Positions 23,992-35,830 of a DNA stretch of 59,538 bases are shown here, piece by piece; position 1 is the first letter of the stretch; each line of letters starts with the position of its first letter. This stretch comes from Ceraceosorus guamensis (Eukaryota; Basidiomycota; Exobasidiomycetes; Ceraceosorales; Ceraceosoraceae). The position numbers and the translations under genes are program-made. The notes under the pieces are model-generated. The model worked only from the letters and a program-made list of their open reading frames with translations. It did not search any database and was not told the DNA's origin. The stretch lies in contig NW_020290086.1 of assembly GCF_003144195.1 (NCBI RefSeq), forward strand, positions 1 through 59,538. Reading direction: 5' to 3'.

Positions 23992-25052
23992 GAGTTCACC
24001 GCGACGACCCCAAACGCTGCTGGACTTTTTGCTGTCGAGCAAGAGCAGTGGTGATGGACGGGAAGCTGAAGGAAGTCGAATGATCGAATGCAATTTGACC
24101 GTGACCGTGGCCGTGGGAATGTGCGAGATGTGCGAGTGCAATGATAGCACTGTACCGCGTAGGCAAAGATTCCGGGCGAAGACACGGGGGCGCGGTCAAA
24201 ATCGCGACTCAGCGTACCTGTCAGCGTGGCAGTGTGAGAGCGGTGCTCAGAGTGACACACCTGTGTCGGAGTGAATGTGCAACAAGAAAGTGTTGTCATC
24301 AGACGAGGCTTCTTGAATACGCTTGACGCTCAAGAATCACGAATGCTGATCGGATTGGTCTGACAGGGCAAAGCGTGCACGAGACGGCGCTCTGCGGAAG
24401 TGAAGCTGTTCGCGCCTGCTGAACGTCTGCTCGTCTGTCTCATCTGCGCGTCGCTTGCAAAATCACGAGTTCGCATTTACGTTCAATTTAAGATGCGCCG
24501 ATGCGCGTGTGCTCACAGACGCAGCTAGCTTGCCATACTGTAGCCCTTTCATCAACAATCACAAATCACGAATGTGAATGGTGAATGGAGCTTTGATTCC
24601 GAAGATGCACAGCCCCAGCACACATCCGTGACTCGGCATCACATACCAGGCAGCGTCGACGTACGGCACCATCCATCCTCTCACCTCGACGCAGCTCGAC
24701 GAATCAGAAAGGATGGGCAAACATGCATGCTGGTCATGAGCCGACGAGAACGCAAGCCATGCAAGAGACTGCAAGCCCATCCGGTGGCTTCGTGGCGAAC
24801 CTGCCTCCCACAGAGGGTTGGCAACAAGAGGGTTATCACACTGATTCACCGGGTCCGGACCGCTCCATTACACTCGAGCCTCAGACGTCCCGTGCCAGCC
24901 GAAAGGTCGCCAGCCCACTCGCATGCGACGCCGCAGACATCCTTGAACACCTTTGGAAGTGTTTTGCATCCCCTCTAAGCATGCTCAGGCAGCACACCGT
25001 CTTGCTCAAATTTTCGTGCGCATAAAAATGAACATACAAGCATACATGCGCC
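23992..25052. other. Intergenic, no gene seen
   Basis: About 1.06 kb upstream of the PEHE-like gene and downstream of ISA2. Contains several copies of the dispersed word: GAATCACGAATG at 24334-24345, AATCACGAGT at 24461-24470 and a run of ATCAC/GAATG words at 24555-24587. No reliable coding sequence. Confidence 0.55.
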
Positions 25053-25814
25053 TCAAATGTCCACGTTTGGTTCCCAACTGACTCCACACCCGCATCCAGC
25101 GCCTTTTGCTTGAGGATTGTCTCGAATGACAAACTGAGATCCGATCAATTCCGTTGCGTAGTCGATGGTCGATCCTTTGAGCAACCTTAAGCTCACCGAG
25201 TCGATCAGCAAAGAGGCTCGAGGGTATGTGATGGATGTGAAGCAGCTGAGGGGAGCCCACGAATGCGAGTCATGAGCATCGTCCGCCCTACACCCGTCTG
25301 AATGGGGTTCCTTGACCACTCACAAGTCATCCTCTTCTGCGCCCTCGTCGACCACGTTCATGGCATACTGATAGCCATGACAGCCACCAGGCATGACCTC
25401 GACCCGAAGAGCGATTCCGTCTTTGCCTTCTCTTTCTGCTACCGCATCCAGCCTCGCAGCTCCAGTCTCTGTCAAGAGTACCTTTGGATCGCCACCCTCC
25501 AAGACCTTTGGCTCTTCGGGGCTTGACGGCCGTCTCGTTATCCGCGTCAGGTCGGGCGGGGCGTGAGATTCATTTGGCACTGCTGGAGCTGGAGATGGCA
25601 CGGACCGCTGCTCGGAGGTGACGTTTTGTCTAATTGAGCGAGCGTGGAAGAGTAGACGGGCCGATTGGCTTGGTGATGGCTCGCCCCTCTGTCGTCCACC
25701 TGGTCGCAGCACGGTATGCGGTAATGTGAGTATTGGCAAAGCTCTACTCAAGGAGCTCGAGAGCGCCTGTTGCGAGATTCGCAGCACCACGCGTGAGCTG
25801 CTAGCAAGAGCCAT
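25053..25814 (-). CDS. ISA2: Mitochondrial iron-sulfur assembly protein Isa2
   Basis: A-type Fe-S scaffold needed for mitochondrial [4Fe-4S] proteins. Exons 25814-25324 and 25245-25053 give 227 residues. The first 90 residues or so are basic and Ser/Arg-rich, a mitochondrial presequence. The fold starts at PKVLLTETGAARL; the three ligand cysteines are Cys145 in GGCHGYQY and Cys215 and Cys217 in GAGCGCGVSW. The pieces VSLRLLKGSTIDYATELIGSQFVI and NPQA are typical of ISA2 rather than ISA1. The intron acceptor at 25246-25248 was chosen because it joins DDF to CFTSITYPRASLLIDSVSL in frame. The residues just after the junction are less conserved, so that acceptor is the weakest part of the model. 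Confidence 0.93.
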
Positions 25815-26699
25815 GTCTGCAGTCGCTCAACTCCACGCCACCCCTGTCAGCCAAAATTTGGCTCTTATTATAGTGGTGCTACTGTCTGTGGCGTGAGCGT
25901 GCGTTCAGTCGCAGTGATTGAGCGCACCTCTCCCGGCGATGACGAATGGCGTGGCGAGATGGTTTCGTTGGTAAGTCAGAGCTGAGGAGCGTAGTGAGCT
26001 AGTCTCTTGTGTAAGAGTACGATACGGTATGCGGGTAGTAGAGAGGTGAGAAGTCGGGGAGGCGTTGTCGAGGTCGAGTCGAGACAACACACCGACAAAT
26101 CACAAATAACGTGCGGCCCGGGGTCGGACATAACCGATAGGGCGCCGGTCACGTGCGTCAGCAGAGAGCGGCATGATGACCCTTGACTGCCGGGCTTGAA
26201 TTCAAGATTGCAGCACCTCCACGCGCGACTGATGCCGACTTGCGCGCTGAAATGGGCTGCATGCACGCTGACTGCGATGGATGATGAGCACATCCCCTCA
26301 CTCGCGGGTGGTGCGCGCCTTACTCGTGACTGAGGGCATGCACGCTGCGATCCCGAATCCGATCTTGACCAAACGCGTCGAACAGCATGTCGAGTGATCG
26401 ACTCAGGCACAACGTGTCCGAGCCTCTCTCACCTTCATCTCATCTTCGTCATTAGCAACGAGGGCAGCGATCCTCATCATTGGCGAGCGCTCATCAAGCT
26501 CTCAGCTTTGGCAATTGCACTGCCTCATCTGCGTTCGCTTGCGGGGCGCGCGTCACATCGAGTCACGCGTCAAGCCCTTTGCGACAAGCTCCGCTGATTC
26601 CCTTCTCATCCCATCGGTTCCTTGTACCACACTCGCACGTCTTGCGCCACGACAGCGGTGCATGGACTCCGAGAGCGCTGCAGCTTCACCATACTTCTG
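25815..26699. promoter_or_regulatory. Divergent intergenic region, ISA2 / RNF10-type gene
   Basis: About 0.9 kb separates two divergent starts. Both promoters must lie within it. A palindrome CTTGAATTCAAG at 26196-26207 is visible. No extra gene is supported. Confidence 0.5.
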
Positions 26700-26720
26700 A
26701 TGAGCGTAACGAGCCGAACG

Positions 26721-29684
26721 ATGAGCACGCCACGAGGAGGAGCTGGTGGAAATGGCGCGCATCCCGGCAAGAATGTCAGCGGTGGACAACACACGCACGG
26801 AGGACGCAAAGGGCAGAACATTGACCATGTGAGCTGCTCCGTGTATCTCGACACGGTGGTGGGAGGTCTATCCCCGCCGTCTTGGATATGATGTCGCGGC
26901 TACAATGCGAGCGGGCGCGCCGTGCGCCATCACAGCTGCTGATCATCTCATCCTTGCGAAATGCACAGCTTCTCGGCTTCACCATGCCTCCTCGAGCACG
27001 CCCGCCTCCGCCAGTCGCTGCGAAGAAGAGACGTGGCGGCCACTTTACGCCCTTCAACAAGGAACGTAAGTCCTTGCTAGTGCCAGTCAGGCTCTAGTTG
27101 CAGCGCCAGCCGTTCACAACATTGTCGACTCCTCCTTTTCTCTACAGGCTACGTGAATGCGCAGTATCGTTTCCTGCTCAAGCCCACCGGCGATTACACC
27201 GCATTTTACGCGGACCCAGACGTGTTCCTTCACTGGCCGGACATTCTCAGCGTGTTGATCCCGACTTCCTCTGCGCTTTCCAACTCCGCGGCCCCTTCTT
27301 CTGCAACGAATGCACACGCCCCTCACCTCGAGACACACGAGGGCGCATCGTGCCCAATATGCCTCTCGCCGCCGACCGCACCACGTATGACCAAGTGTGG
27401 TCATGTATTTTGCTACCCCTGCATACTCCACTACCTCTCCACACCGGATGGGGAGGGGACAGCCACAGCATCTACGTCTTACTCTTCGTCGCCTTCTAGA
27501 CCGGGCGCGGCGCCATACAGACCGCCTGGGTCTGCCCCAGCATCTCGTGCTGCCTCGTACAGCACCCAAGCAAGTACGCAGAGCACCAGATCCCCTCCCA
27601 AATGGAAGAGATGCCCCATCTGCTGGGATGCCGTGTATGCAAAAGATGTCAAGGCCGTGGAATTTTGGGACACACGAGCTGAAGCATTGGAAGCGGACGA
27701 AACGACAAACTGTGCCCCAGGTCCCTCGGACGGCTTACTGATGCGATTGATCGAAAGGCCGCATCTGACAACGCTAGCTCTGCCCATCTCAGCGACTTGG
27801 CCAGGATCCAGCGAGCCTCTAATAGCGCAGCGAGCTGCCCCTTGGCACTTCTTGCCTGACGTCAGGCGATTCTCAAAGCTGATGATCTCGACGCCCGAGC
27901 ACGTAGAAGGGCATCTGCGGCGAGACGCTTCCGAGCTCGCAGCCGAACATCGGTTGTTGGAATCGCTGGGAGGAAGCAGCGAACCTTCGTTGCAGTTCGT
28001 CGATCTGGCGCTTGCAAAAGTCCACGAGCAAATGGATCGGGCACGTCGAGAGCTCGACCTTCCGCATGTCCGCAAAGCGATCGAAAAAGCGCTTGCCGAC
28101 TTGGCCGACGTGCAGGAAACGGAAAGTGCACGAATACTAGGCGAAGCCTCCAGATGGCAGGACCGTCAACGAAGCCGTGTCAAGCCGCAGGCTGTCGTTG
28201 ACGACGTCGAGACTCCACCGCAGGCACCAGACGCGCAGCCCAAGGGTGGCGAAGGTGCAGCGGAGCCAAGTGAAGGAGCAGCAGAGTGGCTGGCTCTTCA
28301 GTCTCACGTGCCAGCCGGTGGTGCGACGACAGTCCAAGGACTCAAGGTGGATAGCTCCGAAACCACCACCTCGCCAACATCTACCAAATCAGCTGCCCCG
28401 CGATCCAGGCGTAATATTAACCCACCTGCCCCATCTTCGTCTTCCTACCTCTTCTACCAGGCCGCCACAGGCCAGCACATCTACTTGCAACCCTTGGACG
28501 TCAAGGTACTGTTGGCCGAGTACGGTAGCTATGCAGCCTTTCCACGACAGCTGAAGCTCAAAATTGAGGGCGCTGATGAGGGAAGCATGAACGACGAGCT
28601 CCGCAGGAGGTGCAAATACCTGAGCCATCTTCCCATGGGCACCGATGTCGTGTTCTCCGAGGTTGACTGGGACTTTATGGCCAGTCAAAGCATGCAGCAG
28701 CAGGCCTCTTGGGAGGGCAATGTCGCTGGCGCAGGGGCAGCTTCATCACGGTCTGCCCACCAGCCGGTCGTTAGTCGGTCAACTCTGAAGCCCTTTGAAC
28801 AAGGCATGAAAATTCGGAGAAATAGGAGAAGAGATCGCGAACGCAAGGATGACAGAGCTCGTACTAGAGCGGAAGAAGCAGAGGCAGCTTCTCGACCTGG
28901 CGGAGCGAACTTTGCAGCCAGACGGCAAGCAGCCATAGATAGCATTGCCCATGATCCCGAGCTTGCGGCGGCTGCGGCAGCTGGATTCGTGGGCGGGAGC
29001 AGCTATGGAAGCAGCCCGGGGGTAGGCGGTCTGGCCAGCAGTAGCTCAGCCGCTGAGGACACCGACGCCTCGCCATCGTTCAGAGAATCAGCTCTGTGGG
29101 GTGCAGATCGCGACTTTCCTATGCATCCCGGTGAGCCCGAAGAGGACTTCCCGGTGGCTCCCAGTACTCGGTCGCGTGCTGCGGCTGGACCACTCGAGCG
29201 ATCTGCATCAAACACTGCAGGCCCAAAGACAGTTTGGGGCACTCGGGCCGCCCAAAGCCCGTTCGCAGCAGCGCTGCACGCCTCTTCGAGACTACCACAG
29301 GAAGGTCACGATTACGACGACAGCGGAATCGATTGGGATTGGCTAGATTTGGAGGAAGATTACATTGTAGGAGGCAGAAACGCTCCTCAAATGCGTGGCA
29401 GCAGAGGTCTGAACAAGCAGCCGAAGGGAGGCAACGCGTCCCCGGCCACACCAAGGAACGGATCCTCTGGTGCCCGAACGCCCGCTGCGGAGACACCTGG
29501 GCGGCCTTTCGTCCAGGCCGACAACAACGCTGAGCGCATGCCGACCTCTGTCGGCCGGCAAGGCCAGCCCTTGGACTCCCCTCAAGGTCAAGAATCAGAA
29601 ATTGTTCCAACGCCCTCGAGCAGAAGAGCGAAGCCCAAGAAGAAGAAGCTGGTCCTGACTGCTGGCGGTCGAGGCGCAGCTTAG
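26721..29684 (+). CDS. RNF10/Mag2-type RING E3 ubiquitin ligase
   Basis: Exons 26721-26828, 26969-27065 and 27148-29684 give 913 residues. The order of blocks matches RNF10: LLGFTMPPR, then FNKERYVNAQYRFLL, GDYTAFYADPDVFLHW, a C3HC4 RING starting CPICLSPPTAPRMTKCGHVFCYPC near residue 136, and later a WALL-like domain with YLFYQAATGQHIYLQPLDVKVLL. The RING is opened by about 45 Ser/Pro/Ala residues before its last pair CPICWD. The C-terminal third is disordered, with a conserved-type short block DYDDSGIDWDWLDLEEDY and a basic KPKKKKLVL end. Family knowledge: RNF10 and yeast Mag2 ubiquitinate 40S proteins uS3/uS5 on stalled initiation complexes. An in-frame ATG at 26700 would add seven residues. 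Confidence 0.92.
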
Positions 29685-30931
29685 CCGAGCCGCACCTCGA
29701 CGTCCAAATAAGACTCTAACCGTCTCCTCCTCCTTCTCCGCGACCCATGATACTTGCCTTTCTATATGCATGCTCGTACATCGTTTTTGCGTCTGTAACA
29801 TAGATGACTGCCATTCGTTTCAGGCTTTGCCCAGTTGAAGTCCCCCTCAGCATGCTGATTGTGTGATTGCGACTCACGTCGATCTGGCCGCTGCAATAGG
29901 GCCGACGGTGTCGTGACCAAGAAGGTGTGTTGGCGTGCTGATGCAGTCGCGAGTGCATGCAGCTTATTGCAAAGAGCGGTAACAGCGCCTGCAGCGGCTG
30001 CGTCCAGGTGCGAAAGGTGCAGCGAAACGAGCTCAAATCTTGACCGGCTGAAAGCAAAGAGGCGCCGCGGGCAGCAGCAGCGAGCAGACGCGAGCTGCGC
30101 CCATCAATGCTCGGGCTGTTTAGCGTGCGCGCGAGTGGAGCGCAGCTCAGGAACGAGGGTGCTGTGTATAGGTACCGGTACCGCACCGCACCGCACCGCA
30201 CCGCACCGGGTGCATTGTTGCAGGGTCTCAGCCCGTCGGAGCTGATATGCGTGCCTACAAGTCGAGAGTTAAGAGTCACAGTGTGAGTGGAGAGTGACCC
30301 GATCCGTGCCCTTCATACTCACTCACGAATGCTCCATGGACGAGTGCGAAAGACACCGAGGTCGTGTGGTCCGCGCCTCCCAAAGTGCATGGACGAGGTG
30401 CATAATGGGGCCATGCATTCGTGATTTCCTTGGGACGATCGATGATATGCACGCACCGCGGGTTCGTGCACCGGTACATCAACACACCTGTCGCCTAGAG
30501 CTGTGGGGCCGTACAGCAGCGTCGTGTAGCTCTTTGCCTATCAGTCGTGAGTATCCCGCGGCTGCGCCCATCCCACCGCATGCAAAGCTTGTTTCGCGCA
30601 GTCGTCAGTTGACAAGTCCTGATCGCGGTCCGCCCGGGATCCCCCTTCAAAGCCATTCAAGTCATTTAGCCGCACTCTTCGAAACGATCTCAACCGTGAA
30701 CGTAGCGCCCTCTCCAGCGCACCTTGCGGCTCGCCTCCACGCACGAGTGCCCAGTCTCGAAAGGTTCTCAAATCACCTTGGCCAACAGAGCAGGCGCGTG
30801 CTAGTCGACTCTGCTCCCTCAACACGCTCGACATTCCACTAGCTGCGTCGTTTCCGCTGCCTGACCACAGAATCTGAGACAAGGTCCGACACATCAGACG
30901 GGTCTCGCTTGCGAGCACCAGCTAGCATACA
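29685..30931. other. Intergenic, no gene seen
   Basis: About 1.25 kb between two plus-strand genes. It holds the 3' flank of the RING gene, a CCGCA repeat and the promoter of the phosducin-like gene. Dispersed words: CTCACGAATG at 30323-30332 and ATTCGTGATT at 30417-30426. An open minus-strand frame of about 190 codons is low-complexity and has no family features. Confidence 0.55.
30181..30208. repeat. CCGCA pentanucleotide repeat
   Basis: Five CCGCA units followed by CCG, preceded directly by two GGTACC units (30171-30179). Intergenic. Confidence 0.85.
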
Positions 30932-32225
30932 ATGACGGACGCAATCGAACGACAGATCTTGGAAGGCGTGCCTCTCGAATCAGCTCTGGCGTCTGGCAGC
31001 CGGACACCTCCTCGAACGCCCTCTCCCAGCACTTCGGATGAGCTGGGATCCGATCTCGACGACGATCAGAGGCAGCGCAGACGGACAGACGTTGATGGAG
31101 CCATACAGAGCCGTTCGGACGTACCCATCGACAGACCCGGCGCAAACACGGGACCCAAAGGTGTCAGAGCTGATGCTCGAGCTGCTGAAGGCGCGGCGAG
31201 AAAGGCACGGGACGGCGCGGCTCGGGAGAGGAGCGCGCGCATAGAAAGCGGCGCCTTGAACAGCCAGCTGACGTCGCACGAAGAGGACGCGCTGAGACGC
31301 CAAGAAGCGGCAATTGGGGGCAAGGAGACCACTGCGACGAGCGGCGCAAGGGAAACGGAAGCGCAGGAGCTGGAGAACCTACGAGCAGCGCGTATAGCCG
31401 AGCTTCGCCGAGCCCAAAAGGTGGCCGATGAGAGACGAAAGAGACGCTTAGCGGGAGAAGACGAGGATGTGGAAGCTTTGGCAGAGAATCTGGCGGAGCT
31501 GCAGAGCGACGCAACAGGCCCCGCACTGGTCGTCCCCCAATCGGGACTTGGCGGACTGCCACGCAAACCTGCTTCTCGACGCACAGGCTTCTTCGGACAT
31601 TTGAGAGAGGTGGATCAGGATGGATATGCGGACGCAATCGATCGAGAAAGTCCCACGACCAGCGTCGTGGTGCATTTGTACGAAAAGGTGAGTGCATTGC
31701 TTGGAGGTGATGGCAAGAGTGATCGATTGGTTATTTGCGATCCCTGAACCGTTGCACGAAGCACCACGGTATGACTTGCAATGACCGAATGGCCTGACCT
31801 TGACAACGCATCTCTACATTCTAGGGAGTCCCTGCTTGCGCTATCCTCACCGCATCTCTAGCTTCTCTGGCACGGCTACATCCACACACAAAGTTCTTGC
31901 AGGCATGCGCCTCGGCTATCGGATTCGGCAGTGGTAGGACAGACTCGGCTCAGGAGGAGGACGAAGATGAAGAAGATTTTGCTGAAAGAATCGGCAACGC
32001 CATCGATTTGTCGCCCACACTATTGATCTATCGAGCGGGTGCGGTCGTTGCAAACTTGGTCCGCCTAGATCTAGACAGCGATTGGAATGGAGGAGAAGAA
32101 AAGGCTGTGAGGGATATTCTGCTCAAGTGAGTAACTGCATGTAAAGCAAAGTGCGATTCGAGACATGAGCTGAGCGTGCCGATCTTTCGCTGCCTTGCTA
32201 CAGACATGCCGCAATCTCCGCCTAG
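30932..32225 (+). CDS. Phosducin-like protein (thioredoxin fold)
   Basis: Exons 30932-31687, 31825-32126 and a 22-base last exon 32204-32225 give 359 residues. The C-terminal thioredoxin-like domain is clear: HLREVDQDGYADAIDRE, TTSVVVHLYEKGVPACAIL, LASLARLHPHTKFLQ and PTLLIYRAGAVVANLVRLD, the usual order in phosducin-like proteins. An acidic insertion (EEDEDEEDFAER) interrupts the strand region. The first 200 residues are Arg/Ala/Glu-rich helix and disorder. Family knowledge: such proteins help the CCT chaperonin fold G-beta subunits and other clients in the cytosol; the PhLP1 type acts in G-protein assembly. Which subtype this is cannot be settled by eye. The tail becomes LLKHAAISA after the last intron. 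Confidence 0.9.
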
Positions 32226-32943
32226 GGTTCGCACACGCATGTCAAGTGAGGTGCTGCTCCAGCAGCATCACCGCGGCGGCTTGGTCTGAACACATTGAGC
32301 GTCATCCTTCGGCGATAGCGGCTGCCATTGCGACTTCGCAACGCCAAGCCGTCCACGGCTGGATATTCCTACTTGTGCACTCGCGGTCACCATACCTCGG
32401 CTTGTCGATGCCGCTCCTGAGTGCTCTCCGCGGGTCCCTCGGCCCCGCAGACATGAAAGATCCACCCCCTGTCATAGACAAAGCGCTCAACCAAGCTCGC
32501 AATGATGATCGATGTTGTGGACATTCTGGATCTCTTGCAAAGCATGAGAGATTGAGAAGCCACGTGATTGTTCAACCTAGCTGCGCCGCTGCTCAGCATC
32601 AGCGCGAGTGGAGGCCCCTTGGCGCAGGGGTGGCTGAGTCACGGGCGGCAGTACACTGCGACACCGCGCGGCCACTTGACCAGTGTTCAACAACATCGCG
32701 GGCGGTACCCAATCGTGAATGCATGCGCATGCAGCAGCGCGTTCCACCCTCGCGTGTCAACTGTGGTTCCTGCTCTGCGGGCACCTCATCAGTCACATCT
32801 CTGTTTGCTGCGTCGGCACGGCCCCACTCGTAAACCTGCGGTCCTCGTCATCGCTGATAAGACCCTTGTTCCGCTTCTCCGCAACGCCCTTGCACCACCC
32901 TCACCACCACAAGGCGAACACCACCTCTCGAATTTTTCTCACG
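32226..32943. other. Intergenic: serine carboxypeptidase upstream region
   Basis: About 720 bases with no gene seen. The 60 bases before the ATG at 32944 are rich in CACC, as in an unstructured 5' leader. One dispersed word, AATCGTGAATG, lies at 32711-32721. Confidence 0.5.
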
Positions 32944-35161
32944 ATGCGCTCATCTTACCTTTCGCTCACCTCGGCAGCGGTCGTATGCGCCGCTGCCTTG
33001 GCTCGCCAAGTCTCTGGCGGTGTAACGCCACCTCTGGACTCTCTGCGTGGTCCTGCGGAAGAGCTGCAAGTGGACGCCATGGGTGGAATGCACTGGGCGA
33101 GCGAGAAGCTGGAGCAGGCCAAGCAGGCAGTTGGCGCTTCTCCCAAACCTTTGAGCAGACCCACCTTCGAGGACCTGAACGTGTCTGAGCTCGAGGAGCA
33201 AGCTCGTCCGGTGACGGAATGGCTCAAGGAGCAGCTCATCGAGGCCCAAAGCTCAACCGAGCAAGGCGCCGAGATGCTGTTTGACGAGATCCATCAGCAA
33301 ATCGAGCACGCTAAGCACAAGGTAGAGAATGCGTTCAAGAACGCCAAGCACGACGCTCAAGGCTGGATCAGCAAAGGGCTCGTCAGCGTTCAAGGAACTC
33401 GATACGAGCGATTGGTTCACCACCAATTCCCTAGATACTCGCTCCGCATCAGTCAGACGCCCTTGGACCACTGCGATCCCGACGTCAAATCTTTTGCGGG
33501 TTATCTCGACATTGATGCGGACAAGCATCTTTGGTTCGCCTTTTTCGAATCGCGCAGCAACCCCGCAAAGGACCCCGTCACGCTTTGGCTGAACGGTGGA
33601 CCTGTGAGTGTCATCGCTGACTGAATCGATCGGCCGCGCAGATTGCTGACGCTTTGCGCACTACATCTGTACCCCTTTCCTCCCTCTCAAAGGGATGCTC
33701 TTCCTCGACTGGCTGGCTGATGGAGGGTGTAGGCCCTTGTACCATCGACAAGAATGGCACTGACACCAAGGTGAGCATTATACATGCGCTCCCTACAACC
33801 CTCTGTATATATGCGCCATCGCAGTACTAACGACAGACGCTGCTCGACCTTCTGCAGTACAACAAGCACTCGTGGACCTCAAAGTCCAGCGTATTTTTCT
33901 TGGATCAGCCTGTCAATGTCGGCTTCTCGTACAGCGAAGGTGGAGGAGTGAACAGCACTCCGCAAGCTGCCGACGATGTATATGCTTTCCTGTCCCTATT
34001 CTTCGCTCGCTACCCTCAGTACTCCAAGCAGCCCTTTAGCATCGCTGCAGAGAGCTACGGTGGACGCTACGCTCCCCTGTATGCCGCCAAGATCAATGAG
34101 GAGAACAAGAAGCTGGCTCGCAGCAGATTCGCCAACCCTGACACCATCGCTACCAAGGTCATCAATCTCGAAAGCATTCTGCTCGGCAACGGTCTTACTG
34201 AGCCTCAAACGCAGTTTGAGACCGTTCCAGAGTACGCTTGCAAGGGCGAATAGTGAGTCGTAGCTATCATTAATGCCTTTCAGCGCCCCCCCTCTGACCC
34301 CCGGTGCGTTCATCAGCGCCATCTTCAAAGGCAATTCCGAGGTGTGCGATAAGCTCGAGTCTAAAGCCAAGACGTGCTCATCTCTGATCGGCTCATGCTA
34401 CAAGAGCAATTCGCGCCTGGCTTGCCTTCCCGCCGCTTTGTACTGCTGGTCTGGCCTCTACGGCGATATGCAGAATGCGGGTGTGAACCCGTACGACGTC
34501 AGAAAGAAGTGCGACAGAAGCGAGGACAAGGACGGCCCTCTTTGCTATCGTGACGAAAGCTACGTGCAGGCGTTCATGAACCTCGACTCTACGAAGAAGG
34601 CATTTAGCGTTCCCCAGGACATCAAGTTTGAGGCTTGCAACATGGAGGTCAACCAGGCATTCATGTTCCAGGTGAGGACATGTTGCGCATGGCTCTTGAC
34701 GGGCTCCTGCTCACCAAGTCTTTCGTGCCTTTTAGGGAGATGGCATGCACAACTCTGCTGCGGTTATCCCTGGACTGATCGAGGACGGCGTTCGCGTTCT
34801 CGTGTGAGCATCGAACTTCTCTGCGACTCTTTCGCTCCGAGGCTGACCCACTTCTATGTCCACTTTTTGCGCCAGCTACGCTGGTGTGGCAGACTACATG
34901 TGCAACTACATTGGAAACGTCGGTCATAGCGCTTGGGGCCTCAAGCTCGACACTCCCTTCAAGGACGAGCTGAACGCCGCCAAGAAGCAAGAGTGGAAGG
35001 TTGACGGCAAGGTTGCTGGTGCTGTTCGTCAAGCAGGCAAGGGTGCCGGAACCTTTACCCTGGTCGAGGTCAAGGGAGCCGGTCACATGGTCCCCTACGA
35101 CCAGCCTCTTGCAGCTCAGGTGCTCTTCGAGAAGTGGCTCGCCAACGAGTCTCTGATCTGA
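32944..35161 (+). CDS. Serine carboxypeptidase, carboxypeptidase Y type (S10)
   Basis: Exons 32944-33603, 33693-33770, 33858-34252, 34284-34671, 34736-34803 and 34876-35161 give 624 residues. Starts with a signal peptide ([20 protein letters not shown]) and a long charged, helical propeptide up to about residue 150, as in vacuolar carboxypeptidase Y precursors. The mature enzyme shows [46 protein letters not shown] (joined across intron 1), [13 protein letters not shown] and the catalytic triad Ser312 ([11 protein letters not shown]), Asp536 ([10 protein letters not shown]) and His600 ([11 protein letters not shown]). Many cysteines suggest disulfides. It removes C-terminal amino acids in the vacuole or outside the cell. 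Intron 3 is only 31 bases, the shortest here; its acceptor TTTCAG keeps frame and joins CKGEYAPPLTPG. Confidence 0.94.
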
Positions 35162-35830
35162 AGCACCCTCTGACGGCCATCACGATGCACTCCTGGGATC
35201 TTTATCCTCATCTCGAGAAGACATCGATACATTGTGCCGCTTCACGACTGACCATTGATCTCAATGCACCCTGGCTTCCCGCATTCGCGTTGCAGACGGT
35301 GGTCCGCAAGATTGTCATGTCCTACCAATGACTGCTCGAAATACACGCGTTCGTAGAGAAACGATTTGTGTTCTCCCGAGCTCGGCCGCACCTTTGTGGC
35401 CTGATTCGCGCTCGTGGCGGTGCTGAGCAGTGAAAGCCGAAACGCGAATGAGCACTCGAGATTGGAAGCTGGGCTGGTCATATGTTGATTGCGCGAGCTC
35501 AGGTACATGTACAACATGAGGGAACGGAAAGCGTGGCACGCGAAATGAAAGGAGCCCATTGGTGCGTTCGAGTCTGCATTGTCTAGAGTCGGATTGGTAT
35601 GCGGATGTGGTTGTGATTCTTGAGGACGCTTCGATGCACACACGGTCGATGGGGCGCTAAATCATGGCGAGCGAGAACAAAAAGTTTGGCAACGATTCGG
35701 AAACGCTGGAGCACTGCTCCTGCTAGAATGTAGAAGCTGGCGATGTACGCCGCACCGGACGTGGTCCAGTCGATTAGTCGAGAACGAGATTGGGCGCAGC
35801 ACTTTGCTCCAGCAACGTAGCGCCCTACTC
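35162..35830. other. Intergenic, convergent 3' flanks
   Basis: About 670 bases between the 3' ends of the carboxypeptidase (plus) and VPS9 (minus) genes. No gene is supported. A minus-strand frame at 35834-35583 with a hydrophobic stretch overlaps the VPS9 stop but has no family features (see rejected items). Confidence 0.55.

Noticed and set aside
29716-30279. Open minus-strand frame of about 190 codons
   Set aside because: It spans a CCGCA repeat and is rich in Arg, Ser, Cys and His without any domain; typical of chance frames in this base composition.
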